From NCBI GenBank assembly GCA_023376005.1, contig CM042152.1, forward strand, positions 85,885,856 through 85,949,855: 64,000 nucleotides of DNA. Reading direction: 5' to 3'. The notes under the pieces are model-generated. The model was not told where the DNA came from. It saw only the letters and a program-made list of their open reading frames with translations, and did not search any database. Source of the stretch: Doryteuthis pealeii. Its lineage: Eukaryota; Mollusca; Cephalopoda; Myopsida; Loliginidae. The position numbers and the translations under genes are program-made. Shown here piece after piece: positions 10,480-22,644 of this stretch; position 1 is the first letter of the stretch; the number at the start of each line of letters is the position of its first letter.

Positions 10480-10910
10480 GGTTAAATCCTACTCAATGGA
10501 CATAAATTCCACCATCGTATGTCACCCTGCCGAAAGAAAAAAAATACTAAAAATCAAGGAGTTAAACTGAATTTAATGAAATTTTCAGTGTTGATACATT
10601 AATGAATAAAATATATAATGCACCACTTATTTTATTTTAAAACTTTTACATTTTTTCAGGTCCGTTAACTTTGAACCAGATATCTTTGAGGCATAACACA
10701 GATTCACAAACATACGTGGTTCAAAGTTAATTGACCTGAAAAAATGTACAAGTTTTAAACATAACTGGTGCATTATATCTTTTATTTATTAACGTTTCAA
10801 CACTGAAAATTTCATTAAATTCAGTTAACTCCTTCATTTTTAGTTTTTTTTTTCTTTCGGTGGGGTGACATATGATGGTGGAATTTATGTCCATTAAGTA
10901 GGATTTAACC
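10480..10910. mobile_element. Fold-back element, ~195-bp inverted arms
   Basis: Left arm 10480-10678 starts GGTTAAATCCTACT. Right arm 10717-10910 ends AGTAGGATTTAACC. The loop is 38 bp. Both arms carry ATGGTGGAATTTATG-type and TAATGAAATTTTCA motifs in opposite orientation. No transposase is present, so it resembles a fold-back/MITE element. A degenerate relative of the arm lies at about 21420-21520. Confidence 0.85.
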
Positions 10911-11952
10911 AAAATTTTTTTTACTAGAGTTTAAAGTGTTGTGGTGAATTCTACATGTAAAATAAATGTATGAAATGATTGAAAATACTTAATTTCAGAA
11001 TATCTGATAATTTGGATTTCATTAATGGAGGACGAGAAAGACTTACTTTGTTTTGATGCTGGAAAAACTTGTTGAAATAAATTTATAAATTATTCACTCA
11101 CCTGAAAAATTAAAAAAAATATTTTAAGACTTTTTTTTATAATGAAACAAGCAACGGTTAAATAAGTAAAATAAAAACAAATAAATAAACAAAACAATAT
11201 ATTTTCATCTCTAATATAAATGTCCAAAATCTTCATGAAGTTTTGGTAATATATTTTCTGCAATTAATGAATTGGAAATATAAATTAAGTTTTGCACCAT
11301 AAAAAGACATTTTTTTTTTATTAGCAACAAACATTAATTAATTTTATAGTTTTGATATTTCAATGTTTTTCCACATCATCCTCAGAACAATATTGACTAG
11401 AAGTGATATTTTTCTAATTATCTATATGAATATATAGATACAGTCTAAAGAAACCAACAAATAGAATGAAGTAAAAAAAAAAAAAAAAAAAAAAATTGGC
11501 AAAATGAGTTTATTGTTGGAACTACAAAATGGCTGCAGAAATGCTGATAGGTACGCGTCCTGCGTTCCTGACGCACAAAAATCTAAATGGACGCAGTAAA
11601 ATCATATCCTTGTGTCCCAGTGTTTTTCTTTTTTTCTTCCTAACCATGTCAAGCTAACTGTAAATACATTTCAATAGTTTCTTAGAAACGAATTACACAG
11701 GATACATTACAAAGTAGAAGTTAGATGTCTTTAGTTGGGACCCATAAATTCTCCCGGAGACTCATTCAAAGCAAATATGTGCATCCCTGAACGCACTAAA
11801 TCAAAAAGCTATCAGCATCACTGTGGCTGAGATAAAGTTGAAAAAAACCCCTTAAGACATGAGCAGTTAAAAGACATAGACTGAAAAAAATGCTTGAAAC
11901 AAACCAAGTTGATAGAAAAGTCAAGAATTTAGTCATTTATTAGAATTAATGT
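10911..11952. other. No recognisable feature
   Basis: AT-rich sequence with a poly-A run of ~24 at 11472-11495 and a short GC-richer patch at 11545-11600. Confidence 0.6.
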
Positions 11953-12322
11953 GGTGCCATTATAGTATGTGGCCTACTCGGTTTGAATGTGTCCTACCTC
12001 AGTAAGAGTATATTTATAGATATAAGTAGTAGGCAATTTATTGGGACTAATTATTTTTCACATATATTTAATTTCAAGAAATACAATTCAGTCATAAGCT
12101 GTATATATTAATTAAGAATAATCAAAAAGGAATTTATCCATAATTTACATGAATCAGAGATCTATTTAATTCTGAAATATTCTAAAATTCTGAAATAGGG
12201 TTAAGATTAGCAGTTATTATTATAACCATATAATATGCTTTTTATGGTAGGCCACATACTATAAGAGAAAAATGATTTCGTAGGCCACATTCAAAAGGTA
12301 GGCCACATACTATAATGGTACC
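11953..12322. mobile_element. hAT-like MITE, copy 1
   Basis: 370 bp with terminal inverted repeats: GGTGCCATTATAGTATGTGG at the left and the complement ending ATAATGGTACC at the right. Flanking 8-mers ATTAATGT and ATTAATTC match at 6 of 8 positions. It shows high identity to 55922-56295, whose 8-bp target duplication is perfect. It does not encode a protein. Confidence 0.85.
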
Positions 12323-12330
12323 ATTAATTC

Positions 12331-13576
12331 AGAAATACTTTGTCATTCAATAATTTTTAAGGATCCATTTGATAGGAGAATTATATCAAAAATTTTGTAA
12401 AGCAAAAAAATCTCTCACATCCATGCATCGTGTACAGATTCTAAATTAGGTTGTTGTTGCTTAGCAACTAGACAAATGAACAGTCTGTTAAATATTATAA
12501 ATTGAATTGAAATTCTGTTAAATGTTATAAATTGAAAATGAATGAAAAAATAAAAAGCAGTTTTAATGAAATTTTGTTGTAATGAGAAAATCAGTGACTC
12601 ATAAATAAATTTATGATATAAATTTAACCAAACACAAAATATATTTGGTAATATTTGTTATAAGAAGCAACTAAATGATAATAATGAGAGAACTTCTTGT
12701 TTTTCAAATTAACTGAAAAGTTTTTAGAGAATGACAACATCCAAAACTAAATTCACATTGGGAACTTTGGTAGCTTTCCCAAAAGACTTGGTCAGAAAAA
12801 TTGACTCAAATGAAAATGGTTTCTTATTTCAATCCTATCACTAAATAATTCTGTGGTCTTAAGTAGATGCATACAATACCTATCATAGAGCGAAGTAAGC
12901 AAACTCAGATTGTGAAATCATTACTTATCTTCACTTTCCCCATATTAAACATAAAAGCATTAAAAAAGGTGTATATTCTACTATGATTTTCACTAAAATA
13001 AAAAATTCTTATTTTTTTGCAAATAAGTGTGTGTATGCCCAATCAATAAAGATACTCATAATATTTTGCTAACATTGTGTAACAGATGATATTGGGAACT
13101 TTTGCATCAACTTAATAAAAAAAAGAATATAATGAATTTAATATTTAATCATGTTGGAAATATTTGTAGACCAAATAATTTTTTTCAAAGGAAAAATGAC
13201 CAGAGACTGGTGAAAAGAAGAAAAGCAAAAACTGATGTTGGCATTTTGAAAATATTACATTCATTGATTCTATCCTTAATTTGATGATTGCTTATCAAAT
13301 AAAGAAAAGATGAAAAAAAAAAAAAAATCAATGGGAGAGTAGATTAAAAAAAAAAAGAAGCTTTGAAAACAACTAATGATGGAAATAAAACCCAAGAAGG
13401 TGTTCTGAGGAAGGAGGACAAAAAACATCAGTTATTAGCCCATGAAAAATATTCAGATAATTGCTAACTACTGTGCCCATACACTGAAGTCAGATTCATG
13501 GTGCCAGCAGAAATGTTTTGAGTGGGTCTGGATATATATGCTGTCAACCTTTGCATGATAATGATTGAAGCAGTCT
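12331..13576. other. No recognisable feature
   Basis: AT-rich sequence. Short A-rich runs near 13310-13360. No frame looks coding. Confidence 0.6.
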
Positions 13577-13594
13577 TATAGATCATTATAAGTA

Positions 13595-13846
13595 AAAGTA
13601 AAGTCATCAGCGTGGTCTAAAGTCAGTATCAGCCAATCAGTGAGGGAGTCTATCTTTTTCACTAGCGCTAGACCAAGGAGATTGTTTTTGCATCTGAGGT
13701 GGAGCGCCACACCTACCATCAGCTCTTTACTTTACCACACAGATCTCTGTGCTACTCATATGCTGAGTTGATGAGGGCCGATATCATACTAGGAACCTTG
13801 TGGTTTCTAGCCAAACGCTTTAACGACTGAGCTAACCTGGCCCTAC
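13595..13846 (-). mobile_element. SINE-R with 18-bp target duplication
   Basis: A complete minus-strand copy, flanked by TATAGATCATTATAAGTA at 13577-13594 and 13847-13864. The long perfect duplication shows LINE-mediated insertion. A and B boxes are recognisable in the tRNA-like head near 13785-13840. Confidence 0.92.
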
Positions 13847-13864
13847 TATAGATCATTATAAGTA

Positions 13865-14899
13865 GGTTAAATTTCATTGATTGCATGTGTGGCTTTGTGT
13901 TAGTAAGTAACCATATACATGAACACATACACATATGTATATAATATTACATATATGTATTAAAATATTACATTATTACACATGATATTACAATATTACA
14001 CATATGTAAGAATATACACACATGTATATTCTTACATAAATATAGGTATATATAAGAAAGTGATATAACTTGAAGGACAATCAGGTGTGTGGTTTCTCGA
14101 TAAAAGTGCACAAAGAAGTCTGTGTTGGGCAACACACATGGATTTAGAGCTAGAGATATACATACTGAATATATTTTATAATGCTGTCATCAATCGTTAA
14201 GATAGTCTACAATAACTTTAAGTATGCCTAAGAAGTTGTATAAAAAAATGATCTTTTCCAACCCAAACCTCCTAAAATAACAAGAGACATTATAATTTCC
14301 ATCACATGATTGATCATAAACATTGGACAATAGTCTGTCTATATTTCTGTCTGTCGATACTGGCGGGGTTGTTGACAGCTTTAGTTTCCTTTTCTTACCA
14401 ACCCAATAGTTTTCAGGCAGGTGCACCATTTAATTTGGTTAATACATTAGGTTATTTCTTCCTGTCACTCATTTTATTCAATCCTCTTACACAGAGGTGA
14501 TTGTCTATTTGTATTTGCTTAATGTGGGCCAGTGACTCTCTGCCTTTTGTCTCTGATCTGATATACAAGTTGGCTTGGTTCCAGTGGCTTTAGGAACCTT
14601 TTCCAATTCTGATAGCAGAGACCATTCCACTGAGTTTTTGTTGACCATCACTCTTACTCTAACCAGGATTAACTAACTTTATTTTCAGATTATTTGTTTT
14701 CTTCTTGACAACTTTTTTTTTCTTTCTACTTCTGACAATTTGTACAAGTTTTTTCTGATCTTATCAGACTTTTTCTGTATAGTTTTTGTTTTTTCTTGTT
14801 ATTTTCAGAAAATGAAACACACACCAGAATCATGTGGTGTACAAGTGTTATTTGCTGTAAAGACAATCAAATCAAAATAACTGTTACTTGTGGTTACTA
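13865..14899. other. No recognisable feature
   Basis: AT-rich sequence with a repeated ACATATGTA-type tract around 13920-14050. Confidence 0.6.
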
Positions 14900-15159
14900 T
14901 GTATAGAATACTAAGTCCAATTACCAAGACAAGACAGCAAGCAGTCGTAACTCAATACGATTCTGATAGGCTGTAAAGACCACTGCAAAGTGGCAGGATT
15001 TATGGAGCCTCAGAGGTTCATACTAACCAAGCAGCCAATCAGGACTCAGGGAATGGAATCACCCAAATGCATGAGTGGACTGTTCTGAATTCCCATAAGT
15101 ACCAGTTGTCTTGACCAGTCACATTGCTCAAACCAATTGTTGACTGACTGACTTCAATA
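14900..15159 (-). mobile_element. Solo LTR, LTR-1, internally deleted
   Basis: Starts TGTATAGAATACTAAG, ends GACTTCAATA, and is shorter than the family (260 bp). The flanks do not match. Confidence 0.8.
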
Positions 15160-15277
15160 CTGTGTAACTCTCCTTATTTAAAGGAGACTTTGTAGTGCAT
15201 ATATTTATTTCAATATTATAACATTGCTTGCTTGGTTGGTATGAATAGAAAAAGGGAAAATACTTATTTACCACGGG

Positions 15278-15500
15278 AGGTGCATGGTGTAATGGTTAGT
15301 CATAGGAAATGGACTTGTTGACCTGAGTTCAAATCCTGGATGAAGCCACAGTTCACATAGTGCTAATATCCTTGGTATAGTAAGGCAGACTGGGCTCTTT
15401 AACCTTGGTTAGGCAACCAGTCTAGGAGAAGAAAAACTCTGAATTCAAACCTCTTAAATCTCTGCTTGGGGTGGTCACTACTAGAATAGGATCTGGCACA
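15278..15500 (+). mobile_element. tRNA-derived SINE (SINE-T)
   Basis: The tRNA-like head carries TGGTGTAATGGTTAG (A-box region) and GAGTTCAAATCCTGG (B box). The body has GGCAGACTGGGCTCTTTAA and TCTGAATTCAAACC. Confidence 0.8.
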
Positions 15501-15833
15501 CTTAGTAATCTATTTCAATTCATTTATCAGGGCATTATAAATAAATAAATTTTAGATAGCATATGAGTTACTCTGAGCAATGAAATAAAAATACAATATA
15601 CACTTTTATATATAAAATGAAAAAAATGTGGCATTAGAGGGAAAATGTCAATGTAGATTTGATTAAAAACGTGCCACAATAAAATCTTGCCTGAAGAGAA
15701 GAAAACTAATTCAAACAAATAGCATTTTTAAGTTGATACTGTCAAGATTTGTAAGTTAAATACTTATAAAATCTAAACTTGCTACACTGAAAAAGTATAC
15801 ATGCCATGATAAACACTTTAACAATATATATGG
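15501..15833. other. No recognisable feature
   Basis: AT-rich spacer. Confidence 0.6.
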
Positions 15834-16133
15834 TGTTGAAGTGAGTTAGTGTACTGTTGGTTTGAACATGAGCAACTGGCTAAGCACAACTGAACCAGTG
15901 CCCAAGACAGTTGGTATTTATGGAAATCAAGAATAGTCCATTCATGTATTTGGGTGATTCCATTCCTTGAGTCCTGATTGGCTGCTTGGTTTCTATGATA
16001 TTATGAAGCTCCATAAATACCCTGTCATTCTGCAGTAGTATTGCAGCAAGATAGATTTGTATTCAGTTAAGATTACTTGTTGCCTTGTCTTACCAATTCG
16101 ATGGTAATTGGAACTTAGTATGATTATACTACA
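15834..16133 (+). mobile_element. Solo LTR, LTR-1, with 5-bp target duplication
   Basis: Starts TGTTGAAGTGAG, ends TTATACTACA, flanked by TATGG at 15829-15833 and 16134-16138. Sense is plus. The CCAAT box and a TATA-like CCATAAATACC are present. Confidence 0.92.
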
Positions 16134-16170
16134 TATGGGATATCAATCTGTAAAGTACAATGTACTGTCG

Positions 16171-16322
16171 AATAAACATCGTGCTTGTAGAAGAATCCCA
16201 ATTACCATCGAAATAGTAAGACAAGGCGACAAGGAAGCTGTAACTGAATATGGATCTTACCTTGTTGCATGCCTTACCAATTTGATGGTAATTGGGATTC
16301 TTCTACAAGTATGATGTTTATT
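16171..16322. repeat. Palindrome made of LTR-1 end sequence
   Basis: Left arm 16171-16227 (AATAAACATCGTGCTTGTAG..) pairs with right arm about 16271-16322 (..CTACAAGTATGATGTTTATT). The arms contain the LTR-1 CCAATTACCATCGAA block in opposite orientations. Confidence 0.85.
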
Positions 16323-16423
16323 CTTTTGAATCCAATAGTTTTTTCCCTCATAGTTTCGAATACTGTTCGCAGCGCCATGTAGGGATTCATAGGGACTGAT
16401 TTGTATCCAGCTGTGTTGTGAGC

Positions 16424-16745
16424 CCTGTCGGCTGGGGCTTTAGAATATACTGAGTGCACCTCTGCAGAGGGGTAAGAATCCCCCAATGGGTCCACCTGTT
16501 GGCCATGGGTGGTGAACCATGATGCTTAAGGACGGAATCACTTTGGCTCTTACTTAGGCTAGAAGGGCGGTCAGAGAGGCCCTCTCTGATCAAACAGCTA
16601 GGCATGTCAAGCCCTAGCACCTATATGATTGTCCCAACCCTATTGCTCTTATGGCAAGCCCCAACCCTTTTTATCATATGGGTGCTAGAAGGCAGTTTTC
16701 ATGTCCTAGGAATGACTTTAAACTCTGATAGTGAGCTTCCAGTTT
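16424..16745 (+). mobile_element. Family H, internal/5' portion
   Basis: Begins CCTGTCGGCTGGGGCTTTAG and matches the complete copy up to the GAGCTTCCAGTTTT block, then stops. It is bracketed by a ~27-bp inverted pair (GATTTGTATCCAGCTGTGTT near 16400 and its complement near 16770). Confidence 0.75.
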
Positions 16746-16810
16746 TACATTTCAATATACTCAGCTTGCAACACAGCTGGATACTAATCACTCCACGAAA
16801 ATTCCTACAT

Positions 16811-17245
16811 GTACGTATGAATAATTATTGTGAAATATGTAGTGAAAGAATCATGCATGAAAACCTCAAGCGTCAACTTCAAAAGGGTCACACCTGTCAT
16901 ATTGGAGAGAACATGGAGGATTGGAAATGTCAGACATGTGGTCAAATTCTGCTTTCTAAGGCTGGATATGTCAATCATAGGAAATCTCACCAGGGTCAAT
17001 TCATGCAAATTCCAGGAACAAACAATGTTTCTTGTGCAATCTGTAACAAAGTCTGTAAGTCAGCTTCTGGTCTTAAGAGACATATGGTGGTGCATAAGCA
17101 TCAAATTTTATCATCTGATTTAACGAGAAGGACGTCATTCCTATGTCATATTTGCATTAAACTTTGTGGATCTGCAGCGGATTTAATGAGTCATTTGAAA
17201 GCTCATGCAAGGAAGGGTTCTGGTAGTGGAGTTATGGGATTGTGA
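16811..17245 (+). pseudogene. C2H2 zinc-finger tail of a 5'-truncated non-LTR retrotransposon
   Basis: The frame stays open for ~145 residues and ends at the stop at 17243-17245. It holds three canonical C2H2 fingers (C-x2-C-x12-H-x3-H): starting CQTCG (about 16928-16990), CAICNKVCKSASGLKRH (about 17034-17095) and CHICIKLC (about 17143-17205). A fourth, degenerate unit lies upstream (CEICSERIMHENLKRQ). It ends in a basic/Gly tail ARKGSGSGVMGL. The frame continues upstream to 16604 only by reading through family H DNA, so the true start is missing. A second, broken copy at 48545-48856 shares the same 3' hairpin tail, which argues for a retroelement and not a host zinc-finger gene. The family is unassigned. 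A decayed host gene remains possible. Confidence 0.65.
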
Positions 17246-17290
17246 GGGATGGCAATGATCTGTAAAGATTATGCTATTGCTATACTATAT
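17246..17290 (+). repeat. 3' tail hairpin of the zinc-finger element
   Basis: GGCAATGATCT GTAA AGATTATGCTATTGC forms an imperfect hairpin right after the stop. The same block follows the second copy (48857-48893). It is likely the 3' UTR recognised by the element's reverse transcriptase. Confidence 0.55.
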
Positions 17291-18882
17291 TGTGAAATAT
17301 TGAGTTACCTGGAATAGAAGTCTTGTCATTATACTTGATTAAGTTTATTGCTGCATATTTTTTATCAGTAACAAATGTGTTATTTTGACCCGCAATAAGT
17401 GGTAAGAATGTAGTGAGCATCTAGATTAGAAAAGACACCCAGGGAATTTTCTGGTGGATATTGGCTGTTTCCTGTAATTAGTAGCAAATATAAGATGAAC
17501 AGGAAATGGTTTCCGAGGAAATATCCACTAAGAAGGAATCATAACACTTGATTGGTTTTTAGCCAAAGTATAATTTTTAGATAATGTTTCTGGTTGGAAA
17601 GAGATGGGGAAGAGATGATCATTGTTTGCTGATTATTAAATATCAAAATTGAGGAAGTACTTTTCTGTCTTAAGAGCCAGTCTGGCTTTTTATACTTTTT
17701 TTTGTCTGTTTGTGTTGATATCTAATATCTGAGGTTTAAACAATAAAATTGCGTGTCCAGACTGACAGATTCTTTCTTTAGCCAAAGTTGTTAATAGGAA
17801 GACAGAACAAGAGAAAAAAAATGAAAATGCAGCAATATGATGTGGGGTGGGGAGTTGAGGAACTCAAAGAAGAGAAATGGTTAGAATAATGTAAAAAAAA
17901 AAGAGAAAGACAGAGGTATAAAGGAAAAAAAGTAAACTAAAACTGGAAAAGCAAAAGAACTATGGAAAATATTAATAAAGAAAAGAGAGGAATTTAGATG
18001 AGAAAAAGGAAGAAAAAAACAAATTGAACCAATAGACCATGTTTTTTTTTATAGATGTACTAGTTGTAGTAGTGTTAGTAGTAGTAGTAGTAGTAATATC
18101 AACAACTAGAATAAGAGGGTAGCATAAGTCACACATCACAAATCAAAGACAAAAGGTAAAAGAAAAGATAAATTTAGAAAAATGAGAAAAAAAACAAGCA
18201 AGAAAGAAGCAAAGAAGAAAGAAATAGAAGAAAAAAAAAAGCTTATGGGAAAAAAACTCCATAAAATAGAAAAACAAAAAAGAGAAGATCCTAAAAAACA
18301 AAAACAAAGTATAATTGAGCAGATTTCCTGCAGTTGTTTAAATCAACTGCCAAAAATGTGGTAACATCATTTTTCCCTGTTGACCAATTTGCTTGAGAGC
18401 ATTTCCAAATGGCAAGGGCAACTATTTCTATCCCTGCTCACTTTCCCACTTGAGGTAAATGGAAGAGATCAACACACACACATACACACACTGGCTTTTT
18501 CACAAAAATAGCAAAAGGCAAATTCATCAAGTGTACCTTATAAGCAACACCAAAACTCTATAACTAAATATGGTTGCCTTACTCTCCCATTTAATCTTGA
18601 CCCCACTCTTGAAAGATCAATCTTATATAACAATTCATAATTTGAATTTGTAGGAATCTGAGGTAAAGGACAATTTTTATGGTTTGGGTTAATGGATTCC
18701 AAGGCACAAAGGTCCAAATTTCTTTGAGAGGAGTTCAAGAAAGTCATGCAAGAGTATGTAGATTCTGAGAACTGGTTTTACTGGCTTTGAATATTTATTT
18801 GCTGCAAGAATATATAACTTCAGCTTATACTCGGAGCCATTCATATATATTTAGTATATATTTAGCTCTTACACCCATAATC
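17291..18882. other. No recognisable feature
   Basis: Purine-rich at 17800-18350, with (TAG)n near 18075-18096. Confidence 0.6.
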
Positions 18883-19023
18883 GAGCACTTTATTTTCAAT
18901 TCTCTAATATTAAAACAGAGACAATCATATATATGTGGTAGTCTTTTTTTAGTATTGTAGAATTGAAAATAAAGTAATTGAGCACTTAATTTTCAATTCT
19001 CCAATACTAAAAAAAAGACTACA
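18883..19023. repeat. Palindrome with extra partial arm
   Basis: GTAGTCTTTTTTTAGTATTG (from 18938) pairs with its complement ending 19023. A third diverged copy of the arm (TTTTCAATTCTCTAATATTA) lies at 18893-18920. Confidence 0.8.
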
Positions 19024-19041
19024 ATATAATATATACATATA

Positions 19042-19043
<2 letters not shown>

Positions 19044-19091
<48 letters not shown>
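19044..19091. repeat. (CA)n microsatellite
   Basis: A run of AC dinucleotides directly abutting the mariner-like terminal repeat. Confidence 0.9.
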
Positions 19092-19095
<4 letters not shown>

Positions 19096-19290
19096 GTGTT
19101 TGGGAGAAATTTGACAGTTTCATAAGGAAAAAGAAAAAGTGCTTGGTAACTACAAAATTTAATGGATTGTAAAGAAATTCAACAGCTACGAAATTACACT
19201 ACTGTCAACAAGTTTCACTCAAAATAACTGCCATTAGCGTCGATCACAGCCTCAATCCAGCTCCAGAACCTGTAGCAAGCTGATGTTACA
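19092..19290 (-). pseudogene. Mariner-like transposase C-terminus with terminal repeat
   Basis: The plus strand starts CAGGGTGTTTGGGAGAAATT, which looks like a Tc1/mariner inverted terminal repeat. On the minus strand a short frame ends RFWSWIEAVIDANGSYFE followed by a stop (19215-19217), about 120 bp inside the repeat. That spacing and the IEA..GGYFE-like ending fit the C-terminus of IS630/mariner transposases. The rest of the transposase and the other terminal repeat are not visible. Assignment rests on motif memory. Confidence 0.45.
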
Positions 19291-20410
19291 GTTTGAAAAG
19301 ATAAAAATGGTATTTTTCATTTACTTTAAGCACAAGAAATTGGGAAATGATACTTTCTACCCATGAACAAGAAAATGGGAAAAAAACTTTATATAATGTA
19401 ATCCTTCATTTCAGAAGATTTTCTGTAGAAATGTCCAATCTATCTCCGTGCAGTCCTGTGTTTATCTTTTAATTCATTAATTAAAATCAAAATTTTAGGT
19501 CATTTTCTTGGCTATTTAATTATAGTGTCAAATGTTGATGTTTATAAAAACATTTATTTATCTGGCTTTTGTTCAAATGAGCAAAAAATTGTTTCTCTCT
19601 TTAAATATTGATGAACATTTGTAGATTTTGTTTTGATTGTTTTCATGTGACTAATCAAGTCTAAAGATGCATTTAGTTATATTGTAAAGGAAAACAATAT
19701 AAATACACTGTCTGAAAAATCAGAGAGAATGTAATATAAAAGAAAATTACATTTTATGCAACAAAAAAACAAAAGAAAAATCAATTAATCTCTATTTGAT
19801 TCATAGCAAACTACATTCACCTTTTGTAAAAACAACAAGAATACAGCAAGAATTGGTTATTAATTTGGAGAAGTTTTGTATGAAGATTTTTGTTTTTCCA
19901 CTGAAGTAAATCACTTAACTCTGCCCCCTCTCCCCACCAAAATACTAATTTGCTACATGTATTTCCATGTGTGCACAAAACTTGCTATTTTTTTGGAAGG
20001 AGAAAGACATTAATGAATATATAGTTATACATTTTTTTCTAAAGTTGATTTTCTAAATAGTTTTTTTTTTAATAAATTTCTAGTTACTTTGCAAACTGTG
20101 ATATGTATATAATCTTTGCCATGTGAACTTCATTCTTTTTTATATATATAGTCTAACTCTCCAAATCATCAGATGCGAATGATGAATTCTTTATTACTTT
20201 GAAAGGCATTTGAAAACAGATTTTAAACAAATTTTTTTTATTGTCCTGTTACTCTCAGCTGTGGAGTGATAAAAAAGATATTTGACCATTTGTTGTCGGT
20301 AATTCGTTAGGAACTTCTGTTAAATCAATCTATTCCAAATACATCCTCTCACTATTTTTTTTTTCATATTTTTATACTTATATACTGTTAAATTTATTTC
20401 CACTTTATAT
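19291..20410. other. No recognisable feature
   Basis: AT-rich sequence. Could hold eroded mariner DNA, but I see no frame. Confidence 0.55.
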
Positions 20411-21540
20411 ACTAGCTAAAGTACCCGGTCCATGACCGGACTAAAAAAATTAGGAACACCAGAGAGTGTTTTCAGACATATTTACATCCAAGGGTAAATA
20501 GTTATGGAAATTTTTGTGAAAATTGGACCATTAATTGATTTTTCATAGAAATTTAAAAAAAAACTTCTTGTCGTAACTTGTTTTTGGCTACATTAAATTT
20601 TAGCTGATTTAACGGTGCAAATATGAAAACTTTTTTTTTTTTTTTTTCAGTCATAATTTTCATTATTTCCGTAAGCTTAAATTTAAAAAAAAATCATCAG
20701 GAGTTTGTTTAATGTTTCTTCTTTTGAATGGAAAAAGTTTTTTCAAGATAATATTAATTTTTATGAAAGTTTAATTGTGTTAAATATAGGCGGGGGTGGG
20801 GGGTAAATTTCACAGGGAAAATTGGTGGTACCTAAATAAGCCCTTTTATCTTAACGGTTTTTATAAAAAAATGGAAGTGGTAACTTAATTTTAAAAAAAT
20901 CTGTCTATTTATTTATTATTAGAATTATATTTTCAAGTTGTTTGTTTAATGTTTAACACTAAACTTTATATAAGTTATTCAACAAACTCGTATTTTTACT
21001 TTTAAAATTTTATTATCGTTTTATACATTTACTTGTTATTGTAATTTTAAAAATAATTATATAAAAAGATGTTTGTTTATTATTAAAACATCATAACAAT
21101 TGCAGTAGATTGTATTTCACATTTAAATGTTAAGCAAGGTATACAAAAAAAAAAAATCGTTTGCTACGTTTTTAAAAATGAATTAAAATGAATTAAATCT
21201 ATTATTTAAGGTCAAACTTTTGTCTAAATTGATAAGTAGTAACATAATGACCGTCAAAAAAAAAAAAAATATCATTACATATGCAGTTTATCTTTAATAC
21301 ATTTAAAAAGAATTTGTTTTGGTCAATTTTGACGCGATCCGCCATTCTGGCTCTTTTTCAAGGATTTTAAGCGCTTGTTTACAATTTAAATGTAACATTC
21401 GCGATTGCAAAAAAATTACCAAAAAATCGGTAATTATCCATTTTAATGAAATTTTCAGTATTGATTTATCAATTAATGAATTTTTAGTGCATCAGTTTAT
21501 TTGGTTATCATTAACAACATTCCTTCATTCATAAATAAAT
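20411..21540. repeat. AT-rich repeat starting ACTAGC..TACCCGG
   Basis: Begins ACTAGCTAAAGTACCCGGT, a motif repeated at 27532 (AACTAGCAGAGCTACCCGG). Toward its end (21420-21520) it matches the arm of the fold-back element at 10480-10910 (TAATGAAATTTTCAGTATTG, then TTAGTGCATCA). It probably is an old element, class unknown. Confidence 0.4.
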
Positions 21541-21774
21541 ATATCCTCTGAGTATTTGTTTTTTCATATTTCTATACTTGCATATAGGTTAAATTTAATC
21601 ATTATTTTTTCTTTATTCTTTCATAATTTTGTTGTTTGTCTTTGAGTGTTTGTCTTATGGTGAGGAAAGGGGATATGTTGTAAAAAAAACCTGGCAGTAA
21701 ATTGACAGTGAGGGATTATTGGATTGCAATACTCTCATCATGCAAATATGATAATAAATGTGCAGCAAATGATA

Positions 21775-22214
21775 GAAATTAGATGTTCATATCTCTATCC
21801 ATCCTTTTTCTCAAATATCAATGGAAATTAGATGTTCATATCTCTATCCATCCTTTTTCTCAAATATTAATAGAAATTAGATGTTCATATCTCTATCCAT
21901 CCTTTTTCTCAAATATTAATAGAAATTAGATGTTCCATATCTCTATCCATCCTTTTTCTCAAATATTAATAGAAATTAGATGTTCATATCTCTATCCATC
22001 CTTTTTCTCAAATATTAATAGAAATTAGATGTTCATATCTCTATCCATCCTTTTTCTCAAATATTAATAGAAATTAGATGTTTCATATCTCTATCCATCC
22101 TTTTTCTCAAATATTAATAGAAAATTAGATGTTCATATCTCTATCCATCCTTTTTCTCAATATTAATAGAAATTAAATGTTCATATCTCTATCCATCCTT
22201 TTTCTCAAATATTT
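21775..22214. repeat. Minisatellite, nine 49-bp units
   Basis: The unit is GAAATTAGATGTTCATATCT + CTATCCATCC + TTTTTCTCAAATATTAATA. There are nine near-identical copies with single-base insertions or deletions. Confidence 0.95.
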
Positions 22215-22594
22215 CTGGAGAAGCCATACTTAAATTTCATGCCTTATGATTTATATGTGACTATCACATAACATATATTGATTAAGAAACAAAAAGATAT
22301 TTCAACTGAAATTATGAAAGAAATCTGGAGTTTATTTTCTTATTTTCAGTAAAAAAAAAAAGAAAAAAAGAAAGTTTTATATATTATCTGACACAAATGC
22401 AGGAGAAGAAAACTCAAATTTCACAATCAACTGCACTTAAAATATTAATGTCTTTTTTGTGTTGGACATTTGAGTATCCTAATTTTTATGAGCATGCAAA
22501 TGTACCAACAGCAATCCATATCAAACATAGAAGCGTTTTAAACAGGAGTAAGAAACTGCTGAATTTATTTGAGAATCAACAATATATGATTTTT

Positions 22595-22644
<50 letters not shown>

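Noticed and set aside
16604..17245. 213-residue plus-strand frame as a host zinc-finger gene
   Set aside because: The first third is translated family H DNA. The finger part has a second truncated copy with the same 3' hairpin tail, so I call a retroelement remnant.
21775..22214. CRISPR-like array
   Set aside because: The 49-bp units are head-to-tail with no unique spacers; it is a minisatellite in eukaryotic DNA.
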